Origin: Lachnospiraceae bacterium
GTDB taxonomy: Bacteria; Bacillota; Clostridia; Lachnospirales; Lachnospiraceae
Assembly (NCBI GenBank): GCA_030527645.1
Contig: JAUNAJ010000015.1
Coordinates: 1 to 64,000, forward strand
DNA length: 64,000 nt
Direction: 5' to 3'
In this document: positions 50,206 to 59,241 of the stretch, piece after piece
How the letters are laid out: the number at the start of each line of letters is the position of its first letter
Position numbering within the stretch: position 1 is the first letter of the stretch
Made by a program: the position numbers and the translations under genes
Notes under the pieces: generated by a model
What the model saw: only the letters and a program-made list of their open reading frames with translations
Database searches by the model: none
Told to the model about the DNA's origin: nothing

Positions 50206-50961
50206 ATGCAGAATTATAAGATGACCATCGCCTATGACGGATCCCGCTTCTATGGCTGGGAGCATCAGCCCAATACAGAGCTGACCATTCAGGGAAAGCT
50301 GGAGGCGGTGCTCTCCCTGATGACCGGTGCCCCGGTGGAGGTGATCGGGGCAGGAAGAACGGATGCCGGCGTTCATGCAAAGGGAATGGTGGCGAATTGT
50401 CAGATGGAGACAAAGCGTTCACCGGATTCCATCAAGGCCTATCTGAACCGCTATCTGCCGGATGATATCTGTGTCCGGGATGTACGGGTGGCAGGAGAGC
50501 GGTTTCATGCCCGCTACAATGCCATGGGCAAAACCTACCAGTATACCTGCTATGTGGGAGATCTGAAGCCGGTATTCAACAGAAAATACGTCTATATTCC
50601 GGAGGAGGTTCCCAATGTGGAGCGTATGCGGAAGGCAGCAGAATATCTGATGGGAACCCATGACTTTGCCAGCTTCTGCGGAAATCCCCGGATGAAAAAG
50701 TCCACTGTTCGAAAGGTGGATAAGATTGAGATCACCCAGTCCGGCTCCTTCCTGCATCTGACCTATCACGGAACCGGCTTCCTTCAGTACATGGTGCGGA
50801 TCCTCACGGGAACGCTGCTGGAGGTGGGCTTCGGAAAGAGAACGCCGGAAAGCATGGAGGATCTGCTGGAGGCAAGGGACAGATCGCAGGCAGGCTTCAC
50901 TGCTCCCGCAAAGGGGCTCTGTCTTCTGAAGGTGGATTACAGCAACCAGGTGACCGGCTGA
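50206..50961 (+). CDS. truA: tRNA pseudouridine(38-40) synthase
   Basis: Isomerises uridines 38-40 in the anticodon stem. The 251-residue protein shows YDGSRFYGWEHQP, the catalytic Asp in GAGRTDAGVHAKG, FHARYNAMGKTYQYTC and FLQYMVRILTGTLLEVG. AAAGAGGAAA precedes the ATG. It overlaps the next gene by one base (TGATG). Confidence 0.97.
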   Translation: MQNYKMTIAYDGSRFYGWEHQPNTELTIQGKLEAVLSLMTGAPVEVIGAGRTDAGVHAKGMVANCQMETKRSPDSIKAYLNRYLPDDICVRDVRVAGERFHARYNAMGKTYQYTCYVGDLKPVFNRKYVYIPEEVPNVERMRKAAEYLMGTHDFASFCGNPRMKKSTVRKVDKIEITQSGSFLHLTYHGTGFLQYMVRILTGTLLEVGFGKRTPESMEDLLEARDRSQAGFTAPAKGLCLLKVDYSNQVTG

Positions 50962-51593
50962 TGCGGTATTATATTTCGGATCTTCATTACTTTCACGAGG
51001 GGTTGAATGAGCGGATGGACTGCCGGGGCTTTCAGGATCTGGAAGCCATGCATGAATACATGATCCGCCGATGGAATCAGAAGGTCAGGCCGAACGATGA
51101 GGTAGTGGTGCTGGGGGATCTTTCCATGGGGAAGGGTCGGGAGACCAACGAAATCCTGCAGCGGCTGAACGGAACAGTGTATCTGATCCGGGGCAATCAT
51201 GACCGGTTTCTCAATGACAGGAGGTTCGATCACAGTCTGATCCGGTGGGTGAAGGACTATGAGGAGCTGAAGGATAATAAGCGGAAAGTGATCCTCAGCC
51301 ATTATCCCATCTTCTGCTACAACGGACAGTATCGTACGGATCAGGACGGGAATCCCAGAAGCTATATGCTGTACGGCCATGTGCACAATACCTTCGATGA
51401 ACAGCTGGTGGATGCATTTATCAAACAGACCAGAGCCTCGGAGCGAATGATCTACGGTGCCGATGAGGTGCGGCCGATCCCCTGTGTTATGATCAACTGC
51501 TTCTGTATGTTCTCAGACTATCAGCCACTGACTCTGGACGAATGGATTAAAAATGACAAAGAACGGCGTGAACAGTCACGGCAAATTGTTTGA
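50961..51593 (+). CDS. Calcineurin-like metallophosphoesterase
   Basis: A 210-residue metal-dependent phosphoesterase. Ligand motifs are DLHYFHEGL, VVLGDLSMGKG, IRGNHDRF, LSHYPIFCY and GHVHN. These give the complete D-x-H, G-D, G-N-H-D, H and G-H-x-H series. Substrate unknown. It is translationally coupled to truA. Confidence 0.93.
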   Translation: MRYYISDLHYFHEGLNERMDCRGFQDLEAMHEYMIRRWNQKVRPNDEVVVLGDLSMGKGRETNEILQRLNGTVYLIRGNHDRFLNDRRFDHSLIRWVKDYEELKDNKRKVILSHYPIFCYNGQYRTDQDGNPRSYMLYGHVHNTFDEQLVDAFIKQTRASERMIYGADEVRPIPCVMINCFCMFSDYQPLTLDEWIKNDKERREQSRQIV

Positions 51594-51611
51594 AAAAAAT
51601 TAAAAAGCTAC

Positions 51612-51640
51612 TTTACAGTCTATACAATAGGGAGTATACT
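51612..51640 (+). promoter_or_regulatory. Promoter of the riboflavin operon
   Basis: TTTACA, 17-bp spacer, TATACT. Transcription would start near 51647, just before the FMN aptamer. Confidence 0.8.
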
Positions 51641-51659
51641 TTGCCTTGTAAGTGAATAA

Positions 51660-51822
51660 GATCTTCAGGGCAGGGTGCAATTCCCTACCGGCGGTAAAGC
51701 CCGCGAGCCGAAAGGCATGATTTGGTGTAATTCCAAAGCCGACAGTACAGTCTGGATGAAAGAAGAGAAGTTGATTCAAGTTTATTTTGCTCTGGAAAAA
51801 GTGTTTTTCCGGAGCTTTTTTA
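51660..51822 (+). ncRNA. FMN riboswitch (RFN element) with terminator
   Basis: Contains the conserved RFN blocks ATCTTCAGGGCAGGGTG, ATTCCCTACCGGCGGT, AAGCCCGCGAGC, GATTTGGTGTAATTCC and AAAGCCGACAGT, in order. The expression platform is a hairpin GCTC.GGAAAAA / TTTTTCCGGAGC with a T-run at 51789-51822. FMN binding is expected to favour termination and switch off ribDEBAH. Confidence 0.97.
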
Positions 51823-51876
51823 CTTAATGAATCCGTATGGCAGCAACCGGTACGAAACCTCGCTGCTGTACGCCAG

Positions 51877-51902
51877 GGCCCTGCATATGCAGGGCCTTTT
51901 TT
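51877..51902 (+). terminator. Second terminator in the rib leader
   Basis: A 20-bp perfect palindrome centred on ATAT (arm GGCCCTGCAT), followed by six T, about 50 bp before the ribD start and after the riboswitch terminator. Confidence 0.75.
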
Positions 51903-51954
51903 CGTGAGAAGCGAGTCGAAGGAATCAGCTCGACTTGAAAGGAAAGGAAAATAG

Positions 51955-53058
51955 ATGTCAGAACAGGAATACATGAGGCGTGCCATTGAGCTGGCAAAGC
52001 AGGGAATCGGAGGTGTCAATCCCAATCCTCTGGTAGGTGCCGTGATCGTAAAGGACGGCAGGATCATCGGAGAAGGATATCACGCGAAGTGCGGGGATCT
52101 CCACGCAGAGCGCTCGGCAATCCGAAATCTGTCCGAATGTGCAGAGGGTGCCACAATCTATGTGACGCTGGAGCCCTGCTGCCATCAGGGAAAGCAGCCG
52201 CCCTGCACCCAGGCAATCCTGGAGCAGAAGATCGCCAGAGTAGTGATCGGCTCCAGGGATCCCAATCCCCTGGTGGCAGGAAAAGGAGCAGCCTTGCTTC
52301 GTAAAGCAGGTGTTGAGGTGGTAGAGGATTTTCTCCGGGAGGAATGCGATGAGATCAATTCTGTTTTCTTTCACTTTATTACCACAAAAACACCCTATGT
52401 GAAGATGAAATACGCCATGACAGCGGACGGAAAGATCGCCACCCGCACGGGAGCCTCCAAGTGGATCACCGGAGAACCGGCAAGAACAGAGGTGCAGAAC
52501 ATGCGTATTGCCTGTACGGGTATCATGGCAGGGATCGGAACGGTTCTGGCAGACGATCCCATGCTGAATGTCAGGATCCCGGGCAAGAGAAATCCGGTCC
52601 GGATCATTTGTGACAGCAGGCTCAGAATTCCTTTGGATTCCCGGCTTTGCAGAACTGCCCGGGATTATCCGGTGATCGTGGCATGCGCATTGACCGGTGA
52701 GACTCCGGAAGCAGAGGAAAAAATCCGCCAACTGGAGCAGCTGGGCGTCCGGGTATGGAATGTTCCTGATGAACAGGGGCAGGTAGATCTCAGAGAACTG
52801 ATGCGGCTTTTGGGGGAGGAATCGATTGATTCCGTCCTTCTGGAGGGAGGAGGGATCCTCAACGACAGTGCCCTGCGGGCGGGGATCGTATCAGAGGTAA
52901 ATGTCTTCATTGCACCGAAGCTTTTCGGAGGCGGGGACAGCAAATCGCCGGTGGAGGGAATCGGCGTGGCACTTCCCTCGGAAGCGGTGAGGATGGAACT
53001 GAAGCATATAGAGCAGATCGGAGAGGATCTGCTGCTGCAGTACAGGATCAGGAGGTAG
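51955..53058 (+). CDS. ribD: Bifunctional riboflavin deaminase/reductase
   Basis: Two consecutive steps of riboflavin synthesis: pyrimidine deamination, then ribose reduction. The 367-residue protein has an N-terminal zinc deaminase with HAERSAIRN and EPCCHQGKQPPC. The C-terminal reductase (about 145-367) contains YVKMKYAMTADGKIATRTG and LLEGGGILNDSAL. ATG 51955 follows AAAGGAAAGG. First gene of the operon. Confidence 0.97.
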   Translation: MSEQEYMRRAIELAKQGIGGVNPNPLVGAVIVKDGRIIGEGYHAKCGDLHAERSAIRNLSECAEGATIYVTLEPCCHQGKQPPCTQAILEQKIARVVIGSRDPNPLVAGKGAALLRKAGVEVVEDFLREECDEINSVFFHFITTKTPYVKMKYAMTADGKIATRTGASKWITGEPARTEVQNMRIACTGIMAGIGTVLADDPMLNVRIPGKRNPVRIICDSRLRIPLDSRLCRTARDYPVIVACALTGETPEAEEKIRQLEQLGVRVWNVPDEQGQVDLRELMRLLGEESIDSVLLEGGGILNDSALRAGIVSEVNVFIAPKLFGGGDSKSPVEGIGVALPSEAVRMELKHIEQIGEDLLLQYRIRR

Positions 53059-53062
53059 ATGG

Positions 53063-53713
53063 ATGTTTACAGGTATTGTGGAAGAGCTTGGCACGGTCCG
53101 GTCTCTTGCAATCTCCGGAAATTCAGGACAGATCAGAGTCCGGGCATCCAGGGTTCTGGAGGGGACGAAAATCGGTGACAGTATTGCTGTAAACGGTGTC
53201 TGCCTCACAGTGATCTCACTGGAGCCGGATGGCTTCACGGCCGATGTGATGGCGGAGACCGTCCGAAGAACCGGATTATCACAGCTGAAGAACGGCTCTC
53301 CGGTAAATCTGGAACGGGCCATGGCGGCGGACGGCCGCTTCGGCGGTCACATTGTTGCCGGACATGTGGATGGAACCGGCAGGATCCGGTCGCTGAAAAG
53401 AGAAGAAAATGCCGTGTGGGTCACCATTGAGGCAGATTCTGAGATTCTGGATCTGGTGGTTCTGAAAGGATCCATTGCGATCGATGGAATCAGTCTTACT
53501 GTTGCCGGCGTGGGAGACGCCTGGTTTCAGGTGTCCGTGATCCCGCATACAGGAGAAGAAACCACACTTCTCGGGAAAACACCGGGGGATCTGGTGAATC
53601 TGGAGACCGATATTGTCGGAAAATATATTCGAAAGCTGATGGGGCTGGAAAAAAAGGAGCCGGAGCAGTCCTCCGGTCTTACCATGGAGGATCTGATCAG
53701 TTTCGGGTTTTGA
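53063..53713 (+). CDS. ribE: Riboflavin synthase, alpha subunit
   Basis: Dismutates two lumazines to riboflavin. The 216-residue protein is two tandem lumazine-binding barrels. The first begins MFTGIVEELG and holds GDSIAVNGVCLTV. The second holds GGHIVAGHVDGTG and KGSIAIDGISLTV. It starts 4 bp after ribD. Confidence 0.97.
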   Translation: MFTGIVEELGTVRSLAISGNSGQIRVRASRVLEGTKIGDSIAVNGVCLTVISLEPDGFTADVMAETVRRTGLSQLKNGSPVNLERAMAADGRFGGHIVAGHVDGTGRIRSLKREENAVWVTIEADSEILDLVVLKGSIAIDGISLTVAGVGDAWFQVSVIPHTGEETTLLGKTPGDLVNLETDIVGKYIRKLMGLEKKEPEQSSGLTMEDLISFGF

Positions 53714-53789
53714 ACAAAGAAAATCAGCAGTCATGTGCCTTGAAGAATACAGTTTACAGTGATCTGCTTAACGGAAGAGGAGAAGAAAG

Positions 53790-55001
53790 ATGAAGAGAGA
53801 GTACAACACCATTGAGGAAGCCCTGGAGGAGCTTCGGGCAGGAAAAATCATTCTGGTTACAGACGATCCGGATCGGGAAAATGAAGGCGATATGATCTGT
53901 GCTGCGGAATTTGCCACACAGGAAAATATCAACTTCATGGCCGTCCATGCAAAGGGACTGATCTGTACACCCATGTCTCAGGAATACGCACTGAAGCTTG
54001 GACTGCCCCAGATGGTCACCGACAATACAGACAATCACAGTACAGCCTTTACCGTATCGGTTGATCATGTAAATACCACCACCGGAATCTCTGCAGCAGA
54101 GAGAGCCTATACCATGATGGCCATGGCCGAGGAGCATACAGCACCGGATGATCTCAGACGCCCCGGTCATGTATTTCCGCTGGTTGCAAGAAAGGGAGGA
54201 GTCATCGCAAGAAACGGCCATACAGAGGCCACTGTGGACCTCTGCAGACTGGCAGGATTAAAGCAGATCGGTGTCTGCTGTGAAATCATGGAGGAGGACG
54301 GAACCATGATGCGCACACCGAATCTCTGGAAGCTGGCAGAGAAGTACAATCTGAAATTCATCACTATTAAGGCATTGCAGGATTATCTGATCACCCATGA
54401 GAAATACGTATCTCAGAAGGCAAGTGCAAAGATGCCTACAGAATATGGAGATTTTCAGATCTATGGCTATGTAAATGACATTACCGGAGAGCATCATGTA
54501 GCCATGGTGAAGGGAGACATCGGAGATGGTGAAGATGTTCTCTGCCGTGTGCATTCCGAGTGTCTGACAGGAGATGTGTTCGGCTCTCTTCGCTGCGACT
54601 GCGGCAATCAGCTGAAGAAGGCCATGGAGCAGGTGGAAAAAGAAGGCAGAGGCATCATTCTGTACATGAGACAGGAGGGAAGGGGTATTGGTCTGATCAA
54701 CAAGCTGAAGGCCTATGAGCTCCAGGAGAAGGGCTTCGATACAGTGGAAGCCAATGTCATGCTGGGCTTTGCACCGGATCTCAGAGAGTACTGGGCAGGT
54801 GCGCAGATTCTGAAGGATCTGGGTGTGAATTCCCTGAGACTTCTGACAAACAATCCATCTAAAGTATACGGACTGAACGGCTTCGGTCTCAGCATCACAG
54901 AGCGAGTGCCGATCGAAGTGGAGCCGCAGAAATATGACTCCTTCTACATGAAGACAAAGCAGGACAAGATGGGACATATTTTCACCAGAATCTCTGTTTG
55001 A
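53790..55001 (+). CDS. ribBA: Bifunctional DHBP synthase / GTP cyclohydrolase II
   Basis: Makes both precursors of lumazine. The 403-residue protein has an N-terminal RibB domain ([50 protein letters not shown]). The C-terminal RibA domain has the zinc cysteines in [18 protein letters not shown], and RQEGRGIGL and [10 protein letters not shown]. Ribosome binding site AGAGGAGAAG. Confidence 0.97.
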   Translation: MKREYNTIEEALEELRAGKIILVTDDPDRENEGDMICAAEFATQENINFMAVHAKGLICTPMSQEYALKLGLPQMVTDNTDNHSTAFTVSVDHVNTTTGISAAERAYTMMAMAEEHTAPDDLRRPGHVFPLVARKGGVIARNGHTEATVDLCRLAGLKQIGVCCEIMEEDGTMMRTPNLWKLAEKYNLKFITIKALQDYLITHEKYVSQKASAKMPTEYGDFQIYGYVNDITGEHHVAMVKGDIGDGEDVLCRVHSECLTGDVFGSLRCDCGNQLKKAMEQVEKEGRGIILYMRQEGRGIGLINKLKAYELQEKGFDTVEANVMLGFAPDLREYWAGAQILKDLGVNSLRLLTNNPSKVYGLNGFGLSITERVPIEVEPQKYDSFYMKTKQDKMGHIFTRISV

Positions 55002-55055
55002 GTCCAGATGGCGAGAAGCCATATGAGCATGGAATCAATGAAATTGATTTCATGC

Positions 55056-55078
55056 GAATGCAGGCTCTGAATAGTTAC
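55056..55078 (+). repeat. R2 element upstream of ribH
   Basis: Differs at one position from 15290-15312. It is preceded by the hairpin GCATG..ATCAAT/ATTGAT..CATGC (about 55028-55054). It lies about 40 bp before the ribH start, in the middle of the operon. Confidence 0.7.
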
Positions 55079-55119
55079 AAATTACATTTTAATAGAAATC
55101 AAAAATGGAGGAAAGACAC

Positions 55120-55593
55120 ATGAAAGCAATTCAGGTTATGGAAGGAAAAGTAGTAGCGCCTCAGGGGATGAAGGTAGCGATCGCAGCGGCACGTTTCAAT
55201 GAAATTATCGTAAACAAGCTGCTTGGCGGAGCTGTGGATGGTCTGGTTCGTCACGGGGTAGAGGAGGACCATATCACGGCAGTCTGGGTTCCGGGTGCAT
55301 TCGAGCTTCCCCTGACAGCTTCAAAGCTGGCACAGTCCGGAAAGTACGATGCAGTGATCTGCGTAGGAGCAGTCATCCGCGGAGATACCTCTCACTATGA
55401 TCTTGTGTGCAATGAGGCAGCCAAGGGAATTGCACAGGCAGGCCTGTCCACCGGTGTTCCGGTTCTGTTCGGTGTGATCACCACTGAGAATATTGAGCAG
55501 GCCATCGCAAGAGCAGGAAGCAAGGCAGGCAATAAGGGATATGACTGTGCTCTGTCTGCTATCGAAATGGTCAATCTTTTCAAGCAGATTTGA
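55120..55593 (+). CDS. ribH: 6,7-dimethyl-8-ribityllumazine synthase
   Basis: Joins the two riboflavin precursors; forms a large capsid-like assembly in many bacteria. The 157-residue protein has [46 protein letters not shown] and [18 protein letters not shown] 55120 follows ATGGAGGAAAG. A terminator follows at 55630-55672. Confidence 0.97.
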   Translation: MKAIQVMEGKVVAPQGMKVAIAAARFNEIIVNKLLGGAVDGLVRHGVEEDHITAVWVPGAFELPLTASKLAQSGKYDAVICVGAVIRGDTSHYDLVCNEAAKGIAQAGLSTGVPVLFGVITTENIEQAIARAGSKAGNKGYDCALSAIEMVNLFKQI

Positions 55594-55629
55594 TGTTACA
55601 GTAAACAGTAACATCTGGTAAGCAATATG

Positions 55630-55672
55630 CAGATGCGGTATACTGTGGATAACAGATGCCGCATCTTTTTTG
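55630..55672 (+). terminator. Terminator of the riboflavin operon
   Basis: AGATGCGG pairs with CCGCATCT around an inner CTGT/ACAG hairpin and is followed by six T. Confidence 0.85.
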
Positions 55673-55810
55673 CGCGAACAACGAGCCATGCGGACATGCT
55701 TGCATGTCCATATGGCGACTGTCGCGACAACTTGAGAAACTCGCAGAGCGTGTTTCGCATAGTGTTCTTTGCGGCATCCATACAAGACAAACAGAACTGC
55801 GGAGGAGACT

Positions 55811-56914
55811 ATGAAGGTTTGCAGACCGGATTATTATAAAGAATTTCAATGTATTGGCTCAGCCTGTACCGATACCTGCTGTGCTCAGTGGGAGATTGAA
55901 GTAGATGAGACCAGTGCCGACCGTTATGCCGGTGATACAGGTCCCCTGGCGGAAGATTTCAGAAAATATCTCGTCAGGAAGGAGGATGAAAACTACTTTC
56001 GCCTTACGGCAGAAAAACGCTGTCCCTTCCTGAATGAAGCAAATCTGTGCCGGATGATCCTCACCATGGGAGAGGATGCTCTCTGCGATATCTGCAGAGA
56101 ACATCCAAGATTTTATCACTGGTTTGGATCGTATACCGAAGTAGGGCTTGGACTCTGCTGCGAGGAGGCAGGGAGACTCCTGTTTTCCCGGAAGGATCCA
56201 ATCCGGCTGGAACTGCTGTCTGACGAATCAGAGGAAATCGAAGAGGCAGAAACCTGGGAAGAAGACATCTGGGTAGAGCTTCTGCTGAAGGCCAGGAAAC
56301 GGGTGATCCAAATGCTGCAGGACAGACAGCTTTCTCTGGAAATGAGAGTGGGAAACCTGTTGTCTTTTGCAGAACTGGCACAGCCGTATCTGGACACGGA
56401 GGATGAGGAAGGCCTGGAACGACTTCTGGAAACCTGGCCCGATCACATGAGGAACAATTCTGTCAAAGCATGCAAACCGGTTGAACAGGAAGCAGCATTA
56501 CATGAAATGCTGACATTTTACGGAAAACTGGAATCACTGGATCAAAGCTGGCCCTCTATGATGGAAACTTTAAAAAAACAGCTGCCGGAGCTGATCAGAG
56601 CATTTCCGGTTTTTATGAATGAAATAAAAGGCACGGACAGAGAGACGGATTATGAACAGCTGCTGGTGTATTTTGTCTTCAGGTATTTTATGGAGGCGAT
56701 CTATGACAGCAATCTTCTTTCTCCGCTGCGCTTCGCAGTCGTTTCCCTGCAGATGATCCTTCTGCTGGATCTGGAATGCCGAAACAGAACAGGGAATTTT
56801 ACCATGGAGGACAGGATCCGTATTGCCAAATGGTATTCGAAGGAAATTGAATACTGTCCTGACAATATGGAGCTGCTTGCAGAACGGTTGGAGGTACAGG
56901 GAATATGGCAGTAA
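55811..56914 (+). CDS. Flagellin lysine N-methylase-like protein (FliB family)
   Basis: A 367-residue cysteine-rich protein. The N-terminal cluster is FQCIGSACTDTCCAQWEIEVD; later cysteines are in KRCPFLNEANLCRM, LCDICREHPRFY and GLCCEEA. This is the pattern of FliB-type proteins that methylate flagellin lysines. The C-terminal half is helical with no motif I recognise. No flagellar gene is nearby, so the substrate may differ. It overlaps the HAD-TadA gene by 10 bp. ATG 55811 follows GGAGGAGAC. Confidence 0.85.
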   Translation: MKVCRPDYYKEFQCIGSACTDTCCAQWEIEVDETSADRYAGDTGPLAEDFRKYLVRKEDENYFRLTAEKRCPFLNEANLCRMILTMGEDALCDICREHPRFYHWFGSYTEVGLGLCCEEAGRLLFSRKDPIRLELLSDESEEIEEAETWEEDIWVELLLKARKRVIQMLQDRQLSLEMRVGNLLSFAELAQPYLDTEDEEGLERLLETWPDHMRNNSVKACKPVEQEAALHEMLTFYGKLESLDQSWPSMMETLKKQLPELIRAFPVFMNEIKGTDRETDYEQLLVYFVFRYFMEAIYDSNLLSPLRFAVVSLQMILLLDLECRNRTGNFTMEDRIRIAKWYSKEIEYCPDNMELLAERLEVQGIWQ

Positions 56915-58227
56915 AGCTGATCGCGATGGATCTTGACGGAACCCTGCTGAACAGTCAGAAGGTGATTTCTCCGGAAAATCAGAGGGCGCTGGAAATTGCA
57001 GTGGAGAGAGGGATCAAGCTGGCAGTATCCACCGGAAGAGCACTGGAAACCATTCCTTCCTGCGTCATGGACAATCCGGTCTTTTCCTATGCAATCACAT
57101 CAAACGGTGCGGAAATTTACAGGCTTGATACAGGAGAACTGCTGCATGCGGTGAATCTAATGCCCGATTCCGTTGATGCTGTGCTTGCGATCATTGGAGA
57201 GCGGCCGGTGGGCTGGGAGGCATTTATGGAAGGGAAAGCATTCGGTGATGCGTACTATGTGCAGCATCCCTGGGAATTCGGTATCCCTTCCTCTGCCATC
57301 GGATATATCAAAAAAACCAGAGTTCCGGTGGAAAACATCAAGGCATTTGTTCATGAGAACAGAGACCATATGGCGGTGCTGGATCTGGTGGTAGAGGAAC
57401 CTGAGCTGCGCAGGAAGATCTTCAGGGATCTGCGGGAGAGCGGTGAACCACTGTACGTAACTGCTTCCATGGATCAGAGAATCGAGATACTGCATCAGGA
57501 TGCGGGAAAGGCAGCCGGAATCAGACGACTCTGCGAATTGGAGGGCATCGACCCGAAAGAGACTGCAGCCTTTGGGGATGCAGACAATGATCTGGATATG
57601 ATCCTTTTGGCGGGTGCGGGAATTGCCATGGGGAACGCTGCAGAGCATGTGAAGGAACAGGCGGATTTTATCACCGGTGACAATGATCACCACGGTGTTG
57701 GAGAAGCGTTCAGAAAGGTTCTTGGAATTATCTCACTAAAGGAGCAGGAGCAGCATGAAACATTTATGCGGGAGGCTCTGCACCAGGCAGAAAAGGCGAA
57801 TGCGCTGGATGAAGTTCCCATCGGCGCTGTGATCGTGAAGGACGGCACCATTATTTCCGAAGGATACAACAGGAGGAATATCGACAATAATACCCTGTCG
57901 CATGCAGAATTGAATGCGATCCGGAAGGCTTCAAAAAAGCTGGGGGACTGGCGGCTGGAGGGCTGCACCATGTATATTACACTGGAGCCCTGTCAGATGT
58001 GCGCCGGAGCTCTGGTACAGTCCCGGATCGATCGGATCGTGCTGGGGGCAAAGAATCCGAAGGCCGGCTGCGCAGGTTCTGTGATGAATCTCCTTCAGGT
58101 GAAGGCCTTTAATCATCAGGTGGAGATCGTTGACGGTATACTGGAGGAGGCGTGTTCGGAACAGCTGTCTGAATTCTTTCAAAAACTGAGGACAGAGAAG
58201 GAATGTCATATTTGTAAGAATGAGTAA
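56905..58227 (+). CDS. Fusion of HAD-IIB phosphatase and tRNA-adenosine deaminase TadA
   Basis: A single 440-residue frame with two enzymes. Residues 1-280 are a Cof-type HAD phosphatase (MDLDGTLLNSQK, VSTGRALE, AFGDADNDLDMI). Residues about 285-440 are TadA, which deaminates A34 to inosine in tRNA-Arg. Its parts are FMREALHQAEKANALDEVPIG, the zinc His and catalytic Glu in SHAELNAIRKA, and the zinc cysteines in EPCQMCAGAL. TadA before SRP RNA and dnaX is the usual Firmicute order. The HAD part is a full-length domain with all motifs, so both are probably active. Confidence 0.92.
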   Translation: MAVKLIAMDLDGTLLNSQKVISPENQRALEIAVERGIKLAVSTGRALETIPSCVMDNPVFSYAITSNGAEIYRLDTGELLHAVNLMPDSVDAVLAIIGERPVGWEAFMEGKAFGDAYYVQHPWEFGIPSSAIGYIKKTRVPVENIKAFVHENRDHMAVLDLVVEEPELRRKIFRDLRESGEPLYVTASMDQRIEILHQDAGKAAGIRRLCELEGIDPKETAAFGDADNDLDMILLAGAGIAMGNAAEHVKEQADFITGDNDHHGVGEAFRKVLGIISLKEQEQHETFMREALHQAEKANALDEVPIGAVIVKDGTIISEGYNRRNIDNNTLSHAELNAIRKASKKLGDWRLEGCTMYITLEPCQMCAGALVQSRIDRIVLGAKNPKAGCAGSVMNLLQVKAFNHQVEIVDGILEEACSEQLSEFFQKLRTEKECHICKNE

Positions 58228-58285
58228 TCAGTAACGGCGGAAGCTGCGCATGGATGAGAGGTTCGCCGTGAATAGTAATCAGTAA
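58223..58285 (+). repeat. R1 repeat fragment D
   Basis: Orientation of copy A, shortened: CAGTAACGGCGG, CTGCGCATGGATGAGAGGTT, CGCCGTGAATAGTAATC. It overlaps the last codons of the HAD-TadA gene. The remainder of the gap up to 58523 is AT-rich and holds no gene. Confidence 0.6.
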
Positions 58286-58523
58286 TGGATGAGCAATAAT
58301 AGCAAAGAAACAGCGGAGTTGACAAATAACAGCAGATTTTACATAATAGATAGCAGGAAAGGGAATCATATTGAGGAAAAATGATAAAGGATCCATAATT
58401 TATTGCAGCTATTTAGAGCCGGGATTGTCAAATGTCTGAATTCAATTTTGCCTGAAGCGCCATTTGAGAATTACCTGTTTCCTGAATAGATGCAGACTAT
58501 TAATAATTCAGGAGGGATATGAT

Positions 58524-58778
58524 ATGGATGAGGATATGATCGTTTTGACTGATGCCGATGGAGAAGAGACTGTCTTTGAGGTTCTGGATGTCATCGAACA
58601 CAGAGGGGAGGAATATGTGGTTCTGATTCCCGAAGGGGCGGATGAGGACGAACCGGTGCATATCTTCCGGATCGCTTCAGAGGACCTGGACGCCGAAGAG
58701 GTCAGCTACGAGGGATTGGACGATGAAGAGTTGATTCAGACTGTATTCCAGAAATTCTGTAAACGAAACGGATTGTAA
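58524..58778 (+). CDS. DUF1292 protein (YrzB-like)
   Basis: A small very acidic protein of 84 residues, function unknown. It has the DUF1292 pattern: IVLTDADGEETVFEVLDVIE, GEEYVVLIPEGADEDEPVHI and the C-terminal FQKFCKRNGL-like end. ATG 58524 follows AGGAGGGATATG. An ATG at 58519 is in another frame. A strong terminator follows. Confidence 0.88.
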   Translation: MDEDMIVLTDADGEETVFEVLDVIEHRGEEYVVLIPEGADEDEPVHIFRIASEDLDAEEVSYEGLDDEELIQTVFQKFCKRNGL

Positions 58779-58789
58779 AATTCGACAGG

Positions 58790-58838
58790 AGGCATTCATC
58801 CCCTGCCTAAGAGGATAGGGGATGAATGCCTGATTTTT
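58790..58838 (+). terminator. Terminator of the DUF1292 gene
   Basis: AGGCATTCATCCCCT pairs with AGGGGATGAATGCCT around GCCTAAGAGGAT and is followed by six T. Confidence 0.9.
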
Positions 58839-58842
58839 TGAT

Positions 58843-58890
58843 AAAAAAGCAGAGGCGATCTTACGTGCGAGCACGACGACCACCTCTGCT
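58843..58890 (-). terminator. Terminator of the SRP RNA gene
   Basis: On the minus strand AGCAGAGG (complement of 58883-58890) pairs with CCTCTGCT (complement of 58848-58855), with an inner CGTGC/GCACG hairpin and six T after it. It is placed back to back with the plus-strand terminator. Confidence 0.8.
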
Positions 58891-58954
58891 TTATTATATT
58901 TATTCTGAATAGTAACTCTATACGAAAATGTTCGTGCACTTCCCTTCGAAAAGC

Positions 58955-59196
58955 CACCATACGCGTTACTCTTACAGTTAACTCGGCCCAGGCACCCTCA
59001 CGGCACACGGGAGGTTTCACTTAGTGCTGCTGCATTCCTGCCCTGACACGGTTCATGAATTCCCGTTGCGCGAGACCCAGACGTCAACGCCACTTATAAG
59101 AGGCAGCCATACAATGGACAGTCCTCGGTTCAGTATCACCCCTGCTGTAGCGGATTGCAGGTTCAGGGCACCGCTGACTCCCCGGCTGCACGAACT
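58955..59196 (-). ncRNA. ffs: Signal recognition particle RNA (large bacterial type)
   Basis: RNA core of SRP, which with Ffh targets membrane proteins. Read on the minus strand it shows TGCCCTGAACCTGCAATCC and GCTACAGCAGGG near the 5' end (Alu-type domain). The S-domain core is GTGTCAGGGCAGGAATGCAG followed by CAGCACTAAGTG, which matches the Ffh-binding GTCAGG..GGAA..AGCAGC pattern. The 3' strand GTGCCTGGGCCGAG closes the molecule. Its own promoter lies at 59203-59231. The mature 3' end is approximate. In Bacillus the same gene also lies by tadA and dnaX; here it is transcribed opposite to them. Confidence 0.88.
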
Positions 59197-59202
59197 GCTG
59201 AA

Positions 59203-59231
59203 AGTATACTCCCTTCCGGAGCAAAAGTCAA
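59203..59231 (-). promoter_or_regulatory. Promoter of SRP RNA
   Basis: Minus strand: TTGACT (complement of 59226-59231), 17-bp spacer, TATACT (complement of 59203-59208). Near consensus, as expected for an abundant RNA. Confidence 0.85.
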
Positions 59232-59241
59232 TGAAAACCTT

